Source of the DNA: Bacteroidales bacterium
GTDB taxonomy: Bacteria; Bacteroidota; Bacteroidia; Bacteroidales; Marinilabiliaceae
Reading direction: 5' to 3'
Length of the DNA: 25,011 nt
NCBI GenBank assembly: GCA_900766825.1
Contig: CAAFWU010000048.1
Span: 1-25,011, forward strand
The notes below the pieces were generated by a model. The model had not been told where the DNA came from and searched no databases. It saw only the letters and a list, made by a program, of their open reading frames with translations. Shown piece after piece: positions 24,993 through 25,011 of the stretch. Every line of letters begins with the position of its first letter. The stretch's first letter is position 1. Made by a program: the position numbers and the translations under genes.

Positions 24993-25011
24993 AGCGGAAA
25001 ACGAGACTCGA
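24993..25011 (-). tRNA. 3' end of a tRNA, probably tRNA-Gly (rest outside window)
   Basis: The 19 visible bases read, on the minus strand, TCGAGT (end of the T loop), CTCGT (T stem), TTTCCGC (acceptor) and T (discriminator). This matches the 3' portion of bacterial tRNA-Gly very closely. The anticodon is outside the window. It is in tandem with tRNA-Thr and probably shares its transcript. Confidence 0.7.

Overview
The window most likely comes from a Bacteroidales bacterium (phylum Bacteroidota) with roughly balanced G+C. The evidence is protein content: a PorP/SprF-family outer-membrane protein next to a protein with a type B gliding-motility/T9SS C-terminal sorting domain, a Y_Y_Y/propeller receptor fused to a SpoIIE phosphatase, an OstA-like protein beside two SurA-type foldases, a small DUF2795 protein, and an AAA-ATPase-like/PDDEXK_9 protein. 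Nearly every start codon lacks a Shine-Dalgarno sequence, which also fits Bacteroidota. No insertion sequence, integrase, CRISPR array or rRNA was seen.

Every gene I accept is on the minus strand, so transcription runs from high to low coordinates. In that order: the 3' end of a tRNA-Gly and a complete tRNA-Thr(GGU) with a strong terminator; an unrecognised 289-aa protein ending in a large hairpin; a 516-nt non-coding stretch with three consecutive palindromes built on TTCCAA/TTGGAA; recQ; an outer-membrane biogenesis operon (lipoprotein foldase, SurA-like foldase, OstA-like protein); a DUF2795 protein; a stand-alone TrpB-like enzyme; suhB-type phosphatase plus GT2 glycosyltransferase; a dGTPase-type HD hydrolase; a five-gene secretion/signalling block (type B T9SS cargo, PorP/SprF, PD40-PKD protein, unknown exported protein, propeller-SpoIIE receptor); an AAA/PDDEXK_9 protein; and comF, cut by the window edge.

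Two functional themes stand out. The first is envelope assembly: foldases plus OstA-like protein, presumably supporting outer-membrane protein and lipopolysaccharide export. The second is a compact type IX secretion module, in which a sortable cargo, its probable cognate PorP/SprF partner and accessory exported proteins lie directly upstream of a membrane receptor with an intact phosphatase domain. The latter is the best candidate here for an under-described system: a secretion product coupled to a dedicated envelope sensor. That coupling is inferred from gene order only.

The two genes that look most accessory are the AAA/PDDEXK_9 gene, whose ATPase half is visibly more A+T-rich than its nuclease half, and the 289-aa orphan beside the tRNA genes.
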